Source: Anthopleura xanthogrammica (lineage: Eukaryota > Cnidaria > Anthozoa > Actiniaria > Actiniidae). Taken from it: a stretch of 64,000 bases of DNA. Where the stretch lies: contig OZ025220.1 of the NCBI GenBank assembly GCA_964019055.1, positions 7,677,147-7,741,146 of the forward strand, given 5' to 3'. The position numbers and the translations under genes are program-made. Positions 42,076 to 53,800 of the stretch are shown piece by piece; position 1 is the stretch's first letter; every line of letters starts with the position of its first letter. The notes below the pieces were generated by a model. It made no database searches and was not told the origin of the DNA. It worked only from the letters and a program-made list of their open reading frames with translations.

Positions 42076-42530
42076 ACCGGAAGTTAACACGACCAACTGA
42101 TGAAAACAAAATAGCCGACTGTTTTGAAGGCGCTAATATGTTGAAATCTTCGAGATCAGAGTCAAACACTTTGTCAGCCATCTTGTCTGGTCAATCGTTG
42201 CTTGTTGTTTCTATGGTTACTGCATTGTTAAAGCAGGTTTTCAAATCTGATTATAGATGAAGCCTACGCAACATCAAGGTGTGAAAACGCGCTAATTTAT
42301 TCAATTCCATCTCCCTCCCACCTCCCTGATTGTATCAACTATTTTACTACCAAATTAAATAAAATTGAATCACCATATACGTGTTTTCTAATGATATTTT
42401 TTCATGCGATCAAGTTTATTTGTCAGTAAAATTCATACTTCCGGTGCCTTCATTTGTTATCTTGAGGACCAATCAGGAGGCAGGAAATATTGTCCTTTTC
42501 CAGAGCCTAATTATTTCGTCGAGCATGCGC
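42076..42530. other. Unique sequence at the right edge of the array
   Basis: Array similarity stops abruptly near 42075. No exon is recognised up to the putative 5' exon of the next gene. Confidence 0.4.
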
Positions 42531-44190
42531 AGTAAGAAAAAAGGGCTCTGGGAACGAGATTGCGGTACGAGAAATTTTATCTGGTCGTGAAGGTAACAAG
42601 ACAGAATTAACACTCAAGAAAAGTATCTTTCATTGAATTGAAATAAAGTTGAGCGATTATTATTTGACTTCATTTTATTAAAGATTTCATTGTTAAAAAA
42701 ATGCTCTACTTCTGTTTACGAATTTAAATTAGCATTCTTCTTCTTAATCCGATAAAATACAAATGTCGGTAATTTAATTCCTAAACAAGTGAATCAATCA
42801 ACCAAGTGAATACTGTGCAACAAGCGCGTAAATCAGCAGGTAATTTGCTTTTTGTTTTCCTTGTATTTTTGACATTTTTTCTGATTAGGTAATGTGTAAA
42901 ATAACACGTGACGTAATTGGTAAATCAACAGGTTTCCAAGTTTTATTTACAAGAAATATTTCAATTGTGTTTATAGAAAAGGTTTGAAAATTAAATTTTT
43001 AACTTCTGCAGGAAAACTGTTTACCACGTTGGAACTACAAGAATGTATTCCTGGAGCATTTTATTGGCTTCCCTGTGTCTTTTACTAGCTGTTGCCATGG
43101 TATTTACCCGACCAACCGAAGGTTAGTTCGATCATTCGTTTGGCGATTTTGTTCGCCAGAAATCATAATGGGTCAGTTAGCATTAAACGAAAGATTTATT
43201 GGGTTCACTGAGTTTAACAATTTTTTAAAAACCATAGAAAAATGTATAGCTTGTTTATGAAACCACGACCTTCGAAGGATTAATTTGTTTCCTTAAGAAA
43301 GATTTGAAATATATATACTGCTCGAGTAGAACACGCTTACGGCTCTGATCAAACGTCGAACTTCACGTGAAAACAATAATAAGACGGACTTCTTTTATGT
43401 CAAAATAATTTGGTTTGGTTCATGTGAAGTTCAGCGTACAAATTGGGACTTACAGAAATAGAAATGTAGTCCTAAACTTAATATATTTTATCTGGATAAC
43501 ACAGGGAATGATTGCTGGGCAATCGCCCGGCCAAGAAGCTCATAAACATAGACCCCTTTCACGTGACGTCAAAGCAGCTCAATTTGGAGGACAAAACAAA
43601 AGAATTTCAATCTCCTGAGAATTGGAACCTATTGTTTTGTCCTCCAAATTGAGCTGCATTCCGACGTGCTGCAAGGGGTCTATGGCGCTCGAACACAGAT
43701 AGAATTAAAACTGAAAAGTATATTTCTGTAAGGGAAGCCGATCTCTCTTACCTGAGAGCCTGATAGATTCACGAGCGTAATGAAAGTGAAAAGGAAAAGA
43801 AGCGAACTTCAAAGTCGCGAGAGATATTCGACTTGTTCCTCTAGCAGGATTTTCAATTGTGTTTCGCGCCAAAAATGGCGCATATTTCTGTAGCACGCGC
43901 TACACTTTCGTACATCGATAAAGAACTCGAGCATGATTCGGTGACCCGTTTTTGGGTCGCTAAAATTGGCGGGAAACAAGAAGTCGCGTGTGGTTTTGGT
44001 TGGGCTGTCTGTGCTTTATTCAGCGTGCGGAGACGAAGTCTAGATTTCGCGCGAACTAAAACGTTTTCCAGTCACATTCACTTTATTTTCCTTCCTTTTT
44101 CCCCCGACAGAGAATCTTCAAGAACTCCTCAGTATGAGGCCAGTTGGTTATTTTGACCCTCAGCTGAAATCCGCAGTAAGGAAATTAATG
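42531..44190 (+). CDS. Small secreted peptide precursor, partial model
   Basis: The coding start is ATG at 43043, after an acceptor (acttctgcag) that implies a 5' untranslated exon upstream; a donor at about 42589 (gtgaag then gtaac) or 42840 may serve. Exon 43043-43121 encodes a clear signal peptide (MYSWSILLASLCLLLAVAM) and ends in phase 1 before gttagt. Exon 44111-44190 continues in frame (ENLQELLSMRPVGYFDPQLK, then SAVRKLM) and ends before gtaagc in phase 0. The next good acceptor is at 45230. Joined directly, it stops after ITTTIP; in another frame it is open for 65 more residues, so one small exon may be missing. Secreted peptide or hormone-like precursor; family not recognised. Confidence 0.55.
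43340..43440. repeat. Small foldback in intron 1 of the peptide gene
   Basis: GTCGAACTTCACGTG and CATGTGAAGTTCAGCGTAC form imperfect arms. Probably a MITE remnant. Confidence 0.5.
43550..43682. mobile_element. MITE family B, complete reference copy
   Basis: The ends GACCCCTTTCACGTGACGTC and GACGTGCTGCAAGGGGTC are flanked by TA on both sides. Arms CAGCTCAATTTGGAGGACAA and TTGTCCTCCAAATTGAGCTG are nearly perfect. TA duplication and short length suggest a mariner-mobilised MITE. Confidence 0.9.
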
Positions 44191-44254
44191 GTAAGCTAGA
44201 AACATGCAACGAAATGAAATTCATTAACTTTTAAATAATACAAGCGCTCTGATT

Positions 44255-44455
44255 GGTCAAGAACTTGAAAGGTATCCATGCCTTTTCATCGAAGCGAGAC
44301 ATGAGGTGAGCCTGCAATGATAGAGACATTTCAGTGTTAACACCTTGGACAATTATTCACATGTCTCTATCATTGTAAGGTCACCGTTCGTCTCGCTTCG
44401 AGGCAGAGGCACGGATACCTTTCAAGATGGCGCAGGGAACTGTGAAGGGGAAGTT
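44255..44455. mobile_element. MITE family C, complete copy
   Basis: Inverted words TTGAAAGGTATCCATGCC, CATCGAAGCGAGAC and TGATAGAGACAT match TGTCTCTATCA, GTCTCGCTTCGAG and GGATACCTTTCAA. The second complete copy is at 55085. Confidence 0.8.
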
Positions 44456-44975
44456 TGGTGAAGGTTTTGTTGCATGTTGCATACCAAGCCCGAAATGCAG
44501 TATGGGTGATGTAAATTCAGGCAGCGAAAGGTCACAACAATATGGAATTTTCCCACACTTTCCACAGGTTTTTCAAGCATATTTTCTTCTGTGCTGACAT
44601 TATTTACATTTAAATATAATGAATTTCAAGGTTAGTTAGCAAGATGCAACATGCAGCATTCAACAGGCAACATGCAGCAAAACCGCCCTAACCAAGCTTT
44701 ATGAAATAGTTGTATACGCATTTCTGAAGGAAACAAATTCTAGAAAGCTCTCGAATGTTGACAACTAATAAATTACAGTTTTGTAACTCATTTTTGTTTA
44801 TTTACAATACAATTTATTAATTTTAAAATTAAAATTCTCCCAGAAGGGCTTTTCAGAACTAATTTACATGTGTTACTTTAGAAAAAGTAAATAATTAAAT
44901 ATGTCTAATTATATTTTGATAGGCTATTCCTACTACTAACTGATTGAAATATACTTATAAACAAAATTCAATAAC

Positions 44976-45007
<32 letters not shown>

Positions 45008-45230
45008 GATTATAGATTGTAGATAGATCAAAGACAAGACATCACTTTTGCTGTTACTCGGAGTTTCACGCTTACGCGATCTATAATCTACAATCTACAA
45101 TCTACAATCTATAATCTACAACGCTCTACATTTTAATGTATTGAGCACTTTACCGTCAGAATAGACACATCTAGATATATATATATATATAGATATATCA
45201 CTTATTAAACTTGATTCTCTTGATTTCTAG
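44456..45230. other. Intron or spacer after the peptide gene's second exon
   Basis: AT-rich, with TATATA runs at 44978-45007 and 45176-45192 and ATCTACA-type short repeats at 45080-45120. A small exon of 3n+1 length may hide here if the open frame at 45233 belongs to the peptide gene. Confidence 0.35.
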
Positions 45231-45430
45231 ATTACTACAACGATTCCCTGACTCCTAACATCTACAATCAGTTTGTATATATAAAACATCATTACATCGA
45301 AATCTTTAACAAAGAAAGACCTGCAAAAGATGAAGACGATGCATCAAGAAAGAATAAAATTGAAAGTGGAAAGAAAAAAATAGAGAAAAGAAACAACGAA
45401 AGAAAGAAGAAACACCCAACAAAGTTGTGA
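45231..45430 (+). other. Candidate last exon of the secreted peptide gene
   Basis: After the acceptor TTGATTTCTAG, reading from TAC at 45233 gives YYNDSLTPNIYNQF and a very basic Lys/Glu-rich tail ending KKHPTKL and TGA at 45428-45430. The phase does not fit a direct join to the previous exon (phase 0 needed, phase 1 required by this frame). Tentative. Confidence 0.3.
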
Positions 45431-45459
45431 AAAAAAGATTGGATGGTTGACGTTGATGG

Positions 45460-45930
45460 TGGAATACGCAATGAATCTCGTGCGGAGCGTTGTTTTTTTG
45501 AGTGGTTTGGCTTATCTTGGGGGTCAGTGGAGGGAATACCTTCCACCCCCTAAAAATTCTTCGATTGCATGTTACGTTATCGCGGCCTCTCGGGGGAGCG
45601 TCGGTGCCATTTAACGGCACCAAAATGGCCGACATGTTTGTCTTTTGATTCTCTTGGGTCGGGAATGCTCGCAACCCATCAATCAGCGATAAAACTGGTT
45701 GTAAAAAAGGAGCTAAAGCCTTTCCATGGCCAGCCCCCTCCCGTTCTCTATGTGGTCGTCCCTGATATGTATAGACGAATGCATGGGTGGAATGCACAGA
45801 GAGAAGACAATAGAATAGATGCTTCTATGGATGCTAGAATACTGACTCACTTTGCCAATAAAATTAAAAATATATATTCTTATTTGATACAAAGCGTTAA
45901 AAATGAGAAAATGTCATCCTAAATTACTGA
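45460..45930. other. Relatively GC-rich stretch with CpG, unknown role
   Basis: More CpG than its surroundings (GTTATCGCGGCCTC). Both strands are open over more than 100 codons, but neither has a recognisable domain or clean splice sites. It may be a promoter-type region or an old repeat. Confidence 0.25.
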
Positions 45931-47240
45931 TAGATTACAGTCATTAATAAAGGCTTACAATAATTAATTTTTACGCAGAGTTTCTTATTTAGATATTAAA
46001 ATATTTTGAATTTAACTAAGCCAAAACTATGAGTTACATTGTTTTGGCAGTGAAAAAAAATTTACGAGATATTATGTGGTTTAAGATTTAACCTTAGGCA
46101 GGAACGCCTGGACAAAATCCTTCATTTTACAATAATACAAAAAACAGTGATTTTCAGACATCTGAGTTGGTGTGAAGTCGATGAAATCAAGCAGGCGTAC
46201 CTCGAGAAGAACTGTCTCGAAGATCCTTTGATAAACATGTTGAAAACGAGCCAAACACGAGCTATAATCCATGTTGAGATTACAAAATGTTTTTCGTATA
46301 TAAAATTTCCATTTTTAACCCGATTTAAAACTTTTTTAAAACCTAAAATTGGATCAAAAATTTTATCTATACTCTATCTAAAATCGTGAGTTGGTGTGAA
46401 AACGATTTATTTAATTCAACTAGGCGGTCCTCGATGACACTATCCAGGGTCAAAGCCTTAGCAACCCAATAGCTTCGCGCCCCCTTAAATTCCTTTTTTT
46501 CATGCCCAAAAATGGAAATCAAACCGGAAGTTCCCCTCACAACGATAAATGATATTCACACCCATATAAGGAAAGAAAAAATATCAGTTTATTTTCAATT
46601 AATATTGTTTTGAGTCGTGTATTTTACAAGTGAGGAAATTAATGATTTTAAATCAACGCAAAAAAACATAGCTATGCAACACCATTGGCAAATCTCACGT
46701 GACTTGTCAATACCACGTGACAAGCTTCATCACGTGACACCTTATTAAATGACATCGCGTTAATGTCTTCTGGTGTTTTCATAAAGCAGCAAAATGCCCG
46801 AAAATAATTAAATTATTCAAATTAAAGTCGAAACGTAAACCCATTGGTCACGTGATTTTTCACTATCACGTGGTTTCGTATGTCAAGATATACATATTTA
46901 TAACTCACATTCTTGATGATTGATATTGGAATGAAACCCTTCGCGGCGATAAAATATCGATTAGTTTCGATGAAAAATCGATTACTTATCCAAATAGAAT
47001 CGAATGTCCAAGCCATTCGCAGCCTTTGCAGAAAACTACTTTAAGCTCGAATCATTTTCTCCAAAAAAATTGATTGGAACCATTATTCTTTTGAGAAAGC
47101 CGATATATATATAACACCAGCTCTTGCATCAATGATTATTAATAGCTATTAATATTATTAATAGGATTCACCCTAGTAGGTTTAAAAAGTGTTGATTCGA
47201 TACTTGATTGTACACGTCACAGATTCAAGAGACCTCATTC
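45931..47240. other. Intergenic spacer, nothing firm
   Basis: AT-rich. GAGTTGGTGTGAA occurs at about 46163 and 46389 followed by related sequence, suggesting an old duplicated element. CACGTGA words cluster at 46690-46865. Confidence 0.35.
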
Positions 47241-47339
47241 GAGTTGAACAAGCAGTCATAATTGAGCTTCCTCACGTGGCAGCCATGTTGACTGGATTAA
47301 AAAGATTCCCTCTTGCAACCTCGAATAAACATGGCTTCC

Positions 47340-47535
47340 ACATGACAATGGTCTATTAGCCTTCAGAGGTTCAGGAAAAAAACTTGGTCGAGCGCGAGTT
47401 GTCACAGTGCATTGTGGGACTGTTTTGGGGTACAAAATAGACACTATCTTGGAAATATGTCCCCTAAAACAGTCCCACAATACACTACGATGCCACAACC
47501 CAGTTTTTTCTAAAACCTGGGAACGGCTAATAGAG
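47340..47535. mobile_element. Foldback element near the 3' end of the large gene
   Basis: Arms GCATTGTGGGACTGTTTTGG and the complement of AAACAGTCCCACAATACACT, with outer CTATTAGCC and GGCTAATAG, enclose a short core. Confidence 0.75.
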
Positions 47536-47843
47536 ATGTGAGAGCTTAGCTTTTGGAAAAGGACCACTTAAAAAATTCAACTTTTATCATTGAAATATTT
47601 TTTCTTCGAACGCAGTTCCATCCAAACTAAGCTCTACATCTTTACAAACATGTCACAATGATCCCTAGTATCCATAGCAACAGTATACAAGTTAACCGTA
47701 TCCGTGGTAACCGTAACCATGGTTACAAAACAACCACGAATCGTTTTTTAGATCTCAAAAAATTCATGCATCGAATCCAATTCACTCTATCGTACTTATC
47801 GAAGTACTCGTACTATCCCATCTAAAATCCCATTAGCCTTTCA

Positions 47844-50800
47844 TTAATGCAAGTTGAGGCTGCGTTTCTTTTTGTCAGCGGTTTTCTCATTGGTGTTTCT
47901 ACTAAAATGTTCTTTTAAGATACTCGGCAGGCTGTCAAAAGCTGCTTTCTTGATCTCTTCGCTTAACTCAGCGCTTCGTTTTCTGATATGCTTTTTGGCT
48001 TTCTTGGCATCTTCTTGGAGAACAGGAAGGTCGAGGATAGCTTTCTCGGCTTCGGACGCCTGAGGAGCCACAACTACGTGAGTTGCACCGTAATCACCTA
48101 TTTTACTACGAAGTTTCTTGATGAATGCTAGATAGGAGAAAATGGTAGTTTTAGAAGTTAGTTTGAAGCCAAAATTTAGATAAAGAAATTATACTTGTTT
48201 TAATTTAGGTTTCGTACTGAAACCTTTGTGTAAAGCAAAGCATAATTATCTCGGAAGTGGGTAGCCTACTTTGCAGACGTTCTTAGGGTCGTCACGTCGT
48301 CAGAGAGAAGTATTGCGTGACGACCATAAGAGCGTCTGCGTAGGAGGCTGACACTAGAGAAAAACGTTTCCGCATGCGTGCCTTTCAGCACGCTTTCCAA
48401 GAATTTACAAGAGTTTTAGTGAGAAAATAAATGCTTGTTTTCTCCAAGTATACAAAAAAGTTCGCGGGTATACTTTTGTGAGACCAAGAAACTGTAATAA
48501 TAAAGACAATATGAAAGAATGAGCCTTAAGTTTCAAGAACTGACTTTAAGTTTTGGCATTTTGTAAAGACTATTCTTCAGGCAAGCGTGAAAGTCAAATT
48601 TGCATATTTCTACAAAAGCACGCTTTTGACTAATTTGCATGCGGACTTAGAGCATGCGCAGACGTTTTTCACGCGTGTCTAGGAGGCTAGGAAGTGGGCT
48701 GTTGGATAGGTGATGCAACCACCTTGACATAATTTAGAAAGTTCGAGATAACGGGACTGCCCTCTATACAACTTACCACTGGCTTCTTTAGGTAGATTTT
48801 TGTCAATCATTTCCCTGATTTTAGCCTTGACTTCAGATCTCTGGTATTTAGGAACAGACAGTAATCCTGCAACGTCTTCTTTGAGCTTCAGAATCGCTTG
48901 TCTGAAACTTTCAATTGTTTTCTTTTCTCTGAAGACATCTAGGATGATTGCCATGGAAGACTTGATGCCTAACACAATAACACAGTATAGTTAGGTTAAA
49001 TTGTTTCATATCGAGGCATTTGGGTTAACAATACAGTAAATGTATAGAAACTGACCCAAATGCCACGACTTGAAGCAACTGCTTGAAGGCAATGGAGTGT
49101 AACTCTGATATCTGCTATAGACTCTTTGCAGCACGTCGGAATGCAGCTCAATTTGGAGGACAAAACAATAGGTTCCAATTCTCAGGAGATTGAAATTCTA
49201 TTGTTTTGTCCTCCAAATTGAGCTGCTTTGACGTCACGTGCAAGGGATCTATTCCTGCATGACATCTTTTTCTGCCTCTAAAGGCGGGATTACACAGAGC
49301 AATGTTCTCTGCAACTCGCCTCCAACGACATTTCGACACATTGCATGGAGCATTGTGGCGTGTAACCTACAGTGCAATTTGAACAATGATGCGAGACAAG
49401 TTGCAGCAATCGTTGCATAACGTAGAATTCGTTTATATTTTTGGCAACGATTGCGTGTCTTGGAACTTGTGTTGCAACGCCGTTGCGAGACAAGTTGCAG
49501 AGAAAATTGCTCCGTTTAATCGCATATTAACTCTTACCTTGGTTTATATGGGTCTTCATGCTGTTGACTTTAGAATCATCCAACCAGATATCACGCTACA
49601 AAATAAGCAAACAAAACTTAAAATCCGAAAAAAGATCTTTCAGGGTTGCATTGAATTGAAATTAAAGCCTTTCTACCTTATCTTTCTTGGTCTTTTCTTC
49701 CTCGTGTTCAATATCTCTCTTCCTGTTAGTTCTTTTTTCTTCGTGTTTATCTTCTTCCACAGGTTTTTCACTCAGTTCACGTCTTGTTCTTATCAATGTT
49801 ACTTCTTCTTCTTCTTCGTCGTCAATGGATCTGCTCTTGCGTACTTTTTCTAGAAGAACAAAATATCATTACTGAGGTATAGGCCCGTGTACGTGACGTC
49901 AAAGCAGCTCAATTTGGAGAAAAAAACAATAGAATTTCAATCTCCTGAGAATTGGAAACCTATTGTTTTGTCCTCCAAATTGAGCTGCATTCCGACGTGC
50001 TGCAAGGGGTCTATAGTGAGAGGTGCAGCCATGTTGTGAAACGGAAAAAGGGAAATAATTTTGAATGTCCAAAGATATCGGACTAATGAAATCGTCCTTG
50101 GTTTTCGAGGGCAGGACTTCATAGCCAGTGGCTAACAAACCCGCTGGAATTTAGAAGTTGATTTTTGTGGAGGGAGGAAAAACGGAGAACCCTGAAAAAA
50201 ATTCTCGAAGCACAGGAGAGAGGCAACAAGCACCTTTATTCTCATATGCCGGATGGCAAGTCAAGGGATAGGAAAAATGCTTCCCGTTGGAATATTTAAA
50301 AACAATCATTATTCTTTATCCTTTCTATATATATATTTTTGCCTTCCTCTGCCCCAATCCTCCGCGTTCCTAACGAGGAACGCCTTTATACCTTTGTCGC
50401 TCTTATCTTCTTTCTTTTCCTCGACATGTTCCTCCTTGGTTACTTTAGGCGCATCCGCGACCAAAGGCTTTTTCTCTGGCTGGTCAGCGGGTTTTGCTTC
50501 AACCTTTGACTGGTCAGCGGTTGTTGTTTCTACCTTTGGTTGCGTTGCCTTTTGCTCTATGTCGTCAGAAGCTTCAAGATGCTTGGCTTCAGGCACCGGG
50601 GACTCTTGTTTCTTCTCAATCTTTTTACCTGAGGGTTCCTCTTCAAGCACAGACCTACAGTACACCAGAAAAAAACAACATCTTTTTAAAGAGTTCTTCG
50701 AAAGATTGTATAGCAGTCAAAAGAGGACGGTGCGACAACGTTCTTTTTTCTCCATGTTTCTCGCACTGGTAGCGCACATTACCGGCGTGGTTCCTCATTA

Positions 50801-53800
50801 CAATCAATCAAAATTTTCGATTTGTTAAATTTGAGTAACAACGTTTCAGTGCGATTCCGCGCGCGCTATTGAAAGGCATTGAAATAGCTTTTTTTACCTT
50901 CGTCTTCTTTTTTTGGCTTCATAGGACTCGCCAGATATGGTAGAGGTTGCTCGTTTGCGGCGTTTCTTGGTCTTCTTGTCGTTCTTCTCGACGAATTCTC
51001 CATCTCCTGACTCATCGATTACCATACGACGATATTCAAACTTGCGCACGTTTTCTGTAAGAGATAAAAAGAACCAATTCAATTTACTTGTGTTATTAGC
51101 CTTTTTACTTGTTGTCTCGCTAATAATGGGAATCAGAGGGGTGACGTAGCAGTAGTACACTTGTCTCTCACCACTGGAGTCTTAGGCTCGATTCCTGGAA
51201 TTGGAATCACATGTGAGTAGAGTTTGTTAGGTCTCTCCCTTGATTCAAGGGTTTTTCTCCGGGTTCTCCGGTTTTTCTCCCTCTGCAAAACCTAACAAGC
51301 TAAATTCCAATTCGATCTGTAAATTAATGTTGCCCTGACTTAGATCAGCCCAGAGGTTATTTCAGAGTTTATTTAGCCACTCCTCGATAGCGCGCAAAGT
51401 ATCTGTATATATTTTTTGCAGTGTACAGGCAAAATATGTATTGAAAAAACAACACGGTTTGAAAAGGTTAAATCATTAAAGCTAAGACTGAAGGGTGTTC
51501 TGGTTGAATAGTTATTGGGACTAATATGCATTTTTTTTGTTGCATTAGAATTTGAAATTCTGAGATATTCTAGCTAATTTGTTGAGCTTGTGGTACATGG
51601 CAACGGTAACTAAGGGGAGTCAGAATCATGATTTTTTTAAAAATAATATTTAAACAGGTTGCCCAATTCAGCATAGCTGGTTTAAATGGGGACCTGTAAA
51701 AAAATATGAATATATATATACCTGCGCCATCTTCCTGACCCTCTACGTCACGATACTGCCTGTCGTATCCACCAACGTTGCCTAGATACGAGACCAGGAG
51801 ATCACGGCCCTCATTCAAATCAGCTTGACGTTTCTTGACCTTTAGCTCTTTTTCTTTGGAATCCATCAAATCTTGGGCAGCTAAAATAAGTTTTAGAGAA
51901 CATGTTATGTAAAGAGTAATATTTTAATATGGATATTATTACTGTAATATTAATATATTAACTATTGGCCTGTTCTTGTGCAATGCTTTCTAACTATGGT
52001 GTATAGTCTGTATAATGAAGCTGGAAAGTCTCGATTTGATCGAAGATACATTTTTTTGTATCGTAGATTGGTGTTTGTTTGTTAAATGGATCGTTAGTTG
52101 GTGGATTGGTTGGTTGATTGGTCTGCTGGTCGGTTAATTGTTGTATTTTTTTCTTTGTGAAAAAGCAAAACATGTCTTTTATTACCTCCTAAAGCTGCGA
52201 CGGCTTTTGCTTTCTCTTGCTCTAATTCTGTTTCCGCCATGCGCTTTTCTTTCTTTCCCTCTGTAGAATAAAATAACATTATACCATTGTACCTCTTGCA
52301 GCACGTCGGAATTCAGCTCAATTTGGAGGACAAAACAATAAGCTCCAATTCTCGGGAGATTGAAATTCTTTTGTTTTGTCCTCCAAATTGAGCTGCTTTG
52401 ACGTCACGTAAAAGGGGTCTTTTAAAACTAAAGGCAGAAGGATGGATGGATGAATAAATGGATGGGGGGATGGATGGTTGAATGGGCGAATTGATGGGGT
52501 GGATGGATGCAAGGATGCAAGGATGCAAGGAAGAGGAATGGATGAATGAAACTGTAAAATACTTACGAGGTAGAAGTTTCTTGGCAGCTAGAATAGGAAA
52601 AAATGAAAATGATGGTTTGTTAGACTTAATAATTATGCTTCAGGTAGAGAGAAAAATACTCTTCTTCCTTTCTTTTAGTTTTTTCTTTTAACTTATTTTT
52701 TCTCTTACCTTTCAAAGCAGCTTCGGCAGCTTAAAACAAAGAGAAAAAAAGTTTAATTCTAGAAAAAAATATTCAACATTGTATAAACTGAAAAATATTT
52801 ATAGTGAAATTTGAACTTTGTCAAAAACAGCAATAGTCTAAGACCCTTTGCAGCACGTCGGAATCAGGGACCGCGGAGCGTAATTTTGATTGGGGGGCTA
52901 ACGACCATTAAGTACTGGAAGACCTAGGGGGTTTGGGGGCATGTTACTATTATTGGGGGGGGGGCTATAGCCCCCCAGCCCCCCCTGCTCCGCGGTCCCT
53001 GGGAATGCAGCTCAATTTGGAGGGCAAAATAACAGGTTCCAATTCTCAGGAGATTGAAATTCTTTTTTTTTTTACTTCAAATTGAGTTGCTTCGACGTCA
53101 CGTGCAAGAGGTCTATACATTGGCATTATTGTGAATATATAAAGTTACAAATGTCTTCTTTGTGGGAGGGGAGGGATAAGAGGGTAGTTGTCCACTATAG
53201 TGTTCTTACCTCTCATAAGATGAGTTGCAACTTCGGCTGAAAGAAAGTAGATTTAATTAGTTTGTTGTGACTTGCTTTTTGGAAGGAAGACGAAAAAAAT
53301 GGCAGAAAAAATGATTTCAAATAAATTGCAACTTACCATGACTTTCGTCTGAAAACAAAAAGAACGAAAAAGAAATGTTAGCAATAATACAATTCTTATA
53401 AAAAATGTTGGTCAATTTTCCCGCCAAAAAATTATCCTACACAGGAAGCCCGCCGCACCATTCATTTCTCTATTAGGATATCTTAGCCTCAAGCCTTCTC
53501 TCCTCTAAAAGAATTAGAAAGGATGTAAATATAGATAGTCACCAGTTATCTTTTTTTCTGGATCTTCATTTGTTGATCCATCATCTTCTTCTTCTTCGTC
53601 GTCTTCCTTGTTGTTCTTGAACTCAGCGAGGTCATGTTTTTGACCATCTGCAAGATATAGCAAACAAGAGTTTGATGAAAATTTTGTTAAATGTCAGTCA
53701 CAAGATATATAGAATTTATAGCTTCGGAGTAATGTTTTACCGTTTCGGACCACGTGACATGTCGTAACATTGAAATGGCTTCCCATAAGAATGGTTATCG

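Larger units (their letters stand above)
47844..49849 (-). other. C-terminal charged exons of the large gene
   Basis: Four exons encode an acidic/basic segment (SIDDEEEEEVTLIRTRRELS), a short link (RDIWLDDSKVNSMK), a helical stretch (FREKKTIESFRQAILKLKED) and a final helical, Lys-rich part. Dibasic sites are frequent (IRKR before SAEL; KKKR before SLNLH at the very end). The last exon starts at 48127. No AATAAA is obvious in the 300 bp after the stop. Confidence 0.8.
52567..53647 (-). other. Acidic exon followed by a run of four microexons
   Basis: After a 105-bp acidic exon (EDDEEEEDDGSTNEDPEKK) come exons of only 12, 27, 21 and 21 bp, all phase 1-1 and multiples of three, each with good borders: 53348-53337 (DESH), 53236-53210 (AEVATHLMR), 52729-52709 (AAEAALK), 52587-52567 (AAKKLLP). 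Three start with a CTGCC or CCGAAG-like word, as does the exon at 51880, suggesting origin by exon duplication. Peptides are Ala-rich and helix-prone. Confidence 0.75.

Noticed and set aside
45306..45922. Overlapping open frames on both strands as a gene
   Set aside because: No domain, no splice agreement, and the two frames overlap antisense; kept only as a GC-rich stretch.
47854..48063. Plus-strand frame opposite the last exon of the large gene
   Set aside because: Shadow of the minus-strand exon, whose phase and stop are supported by the full model.
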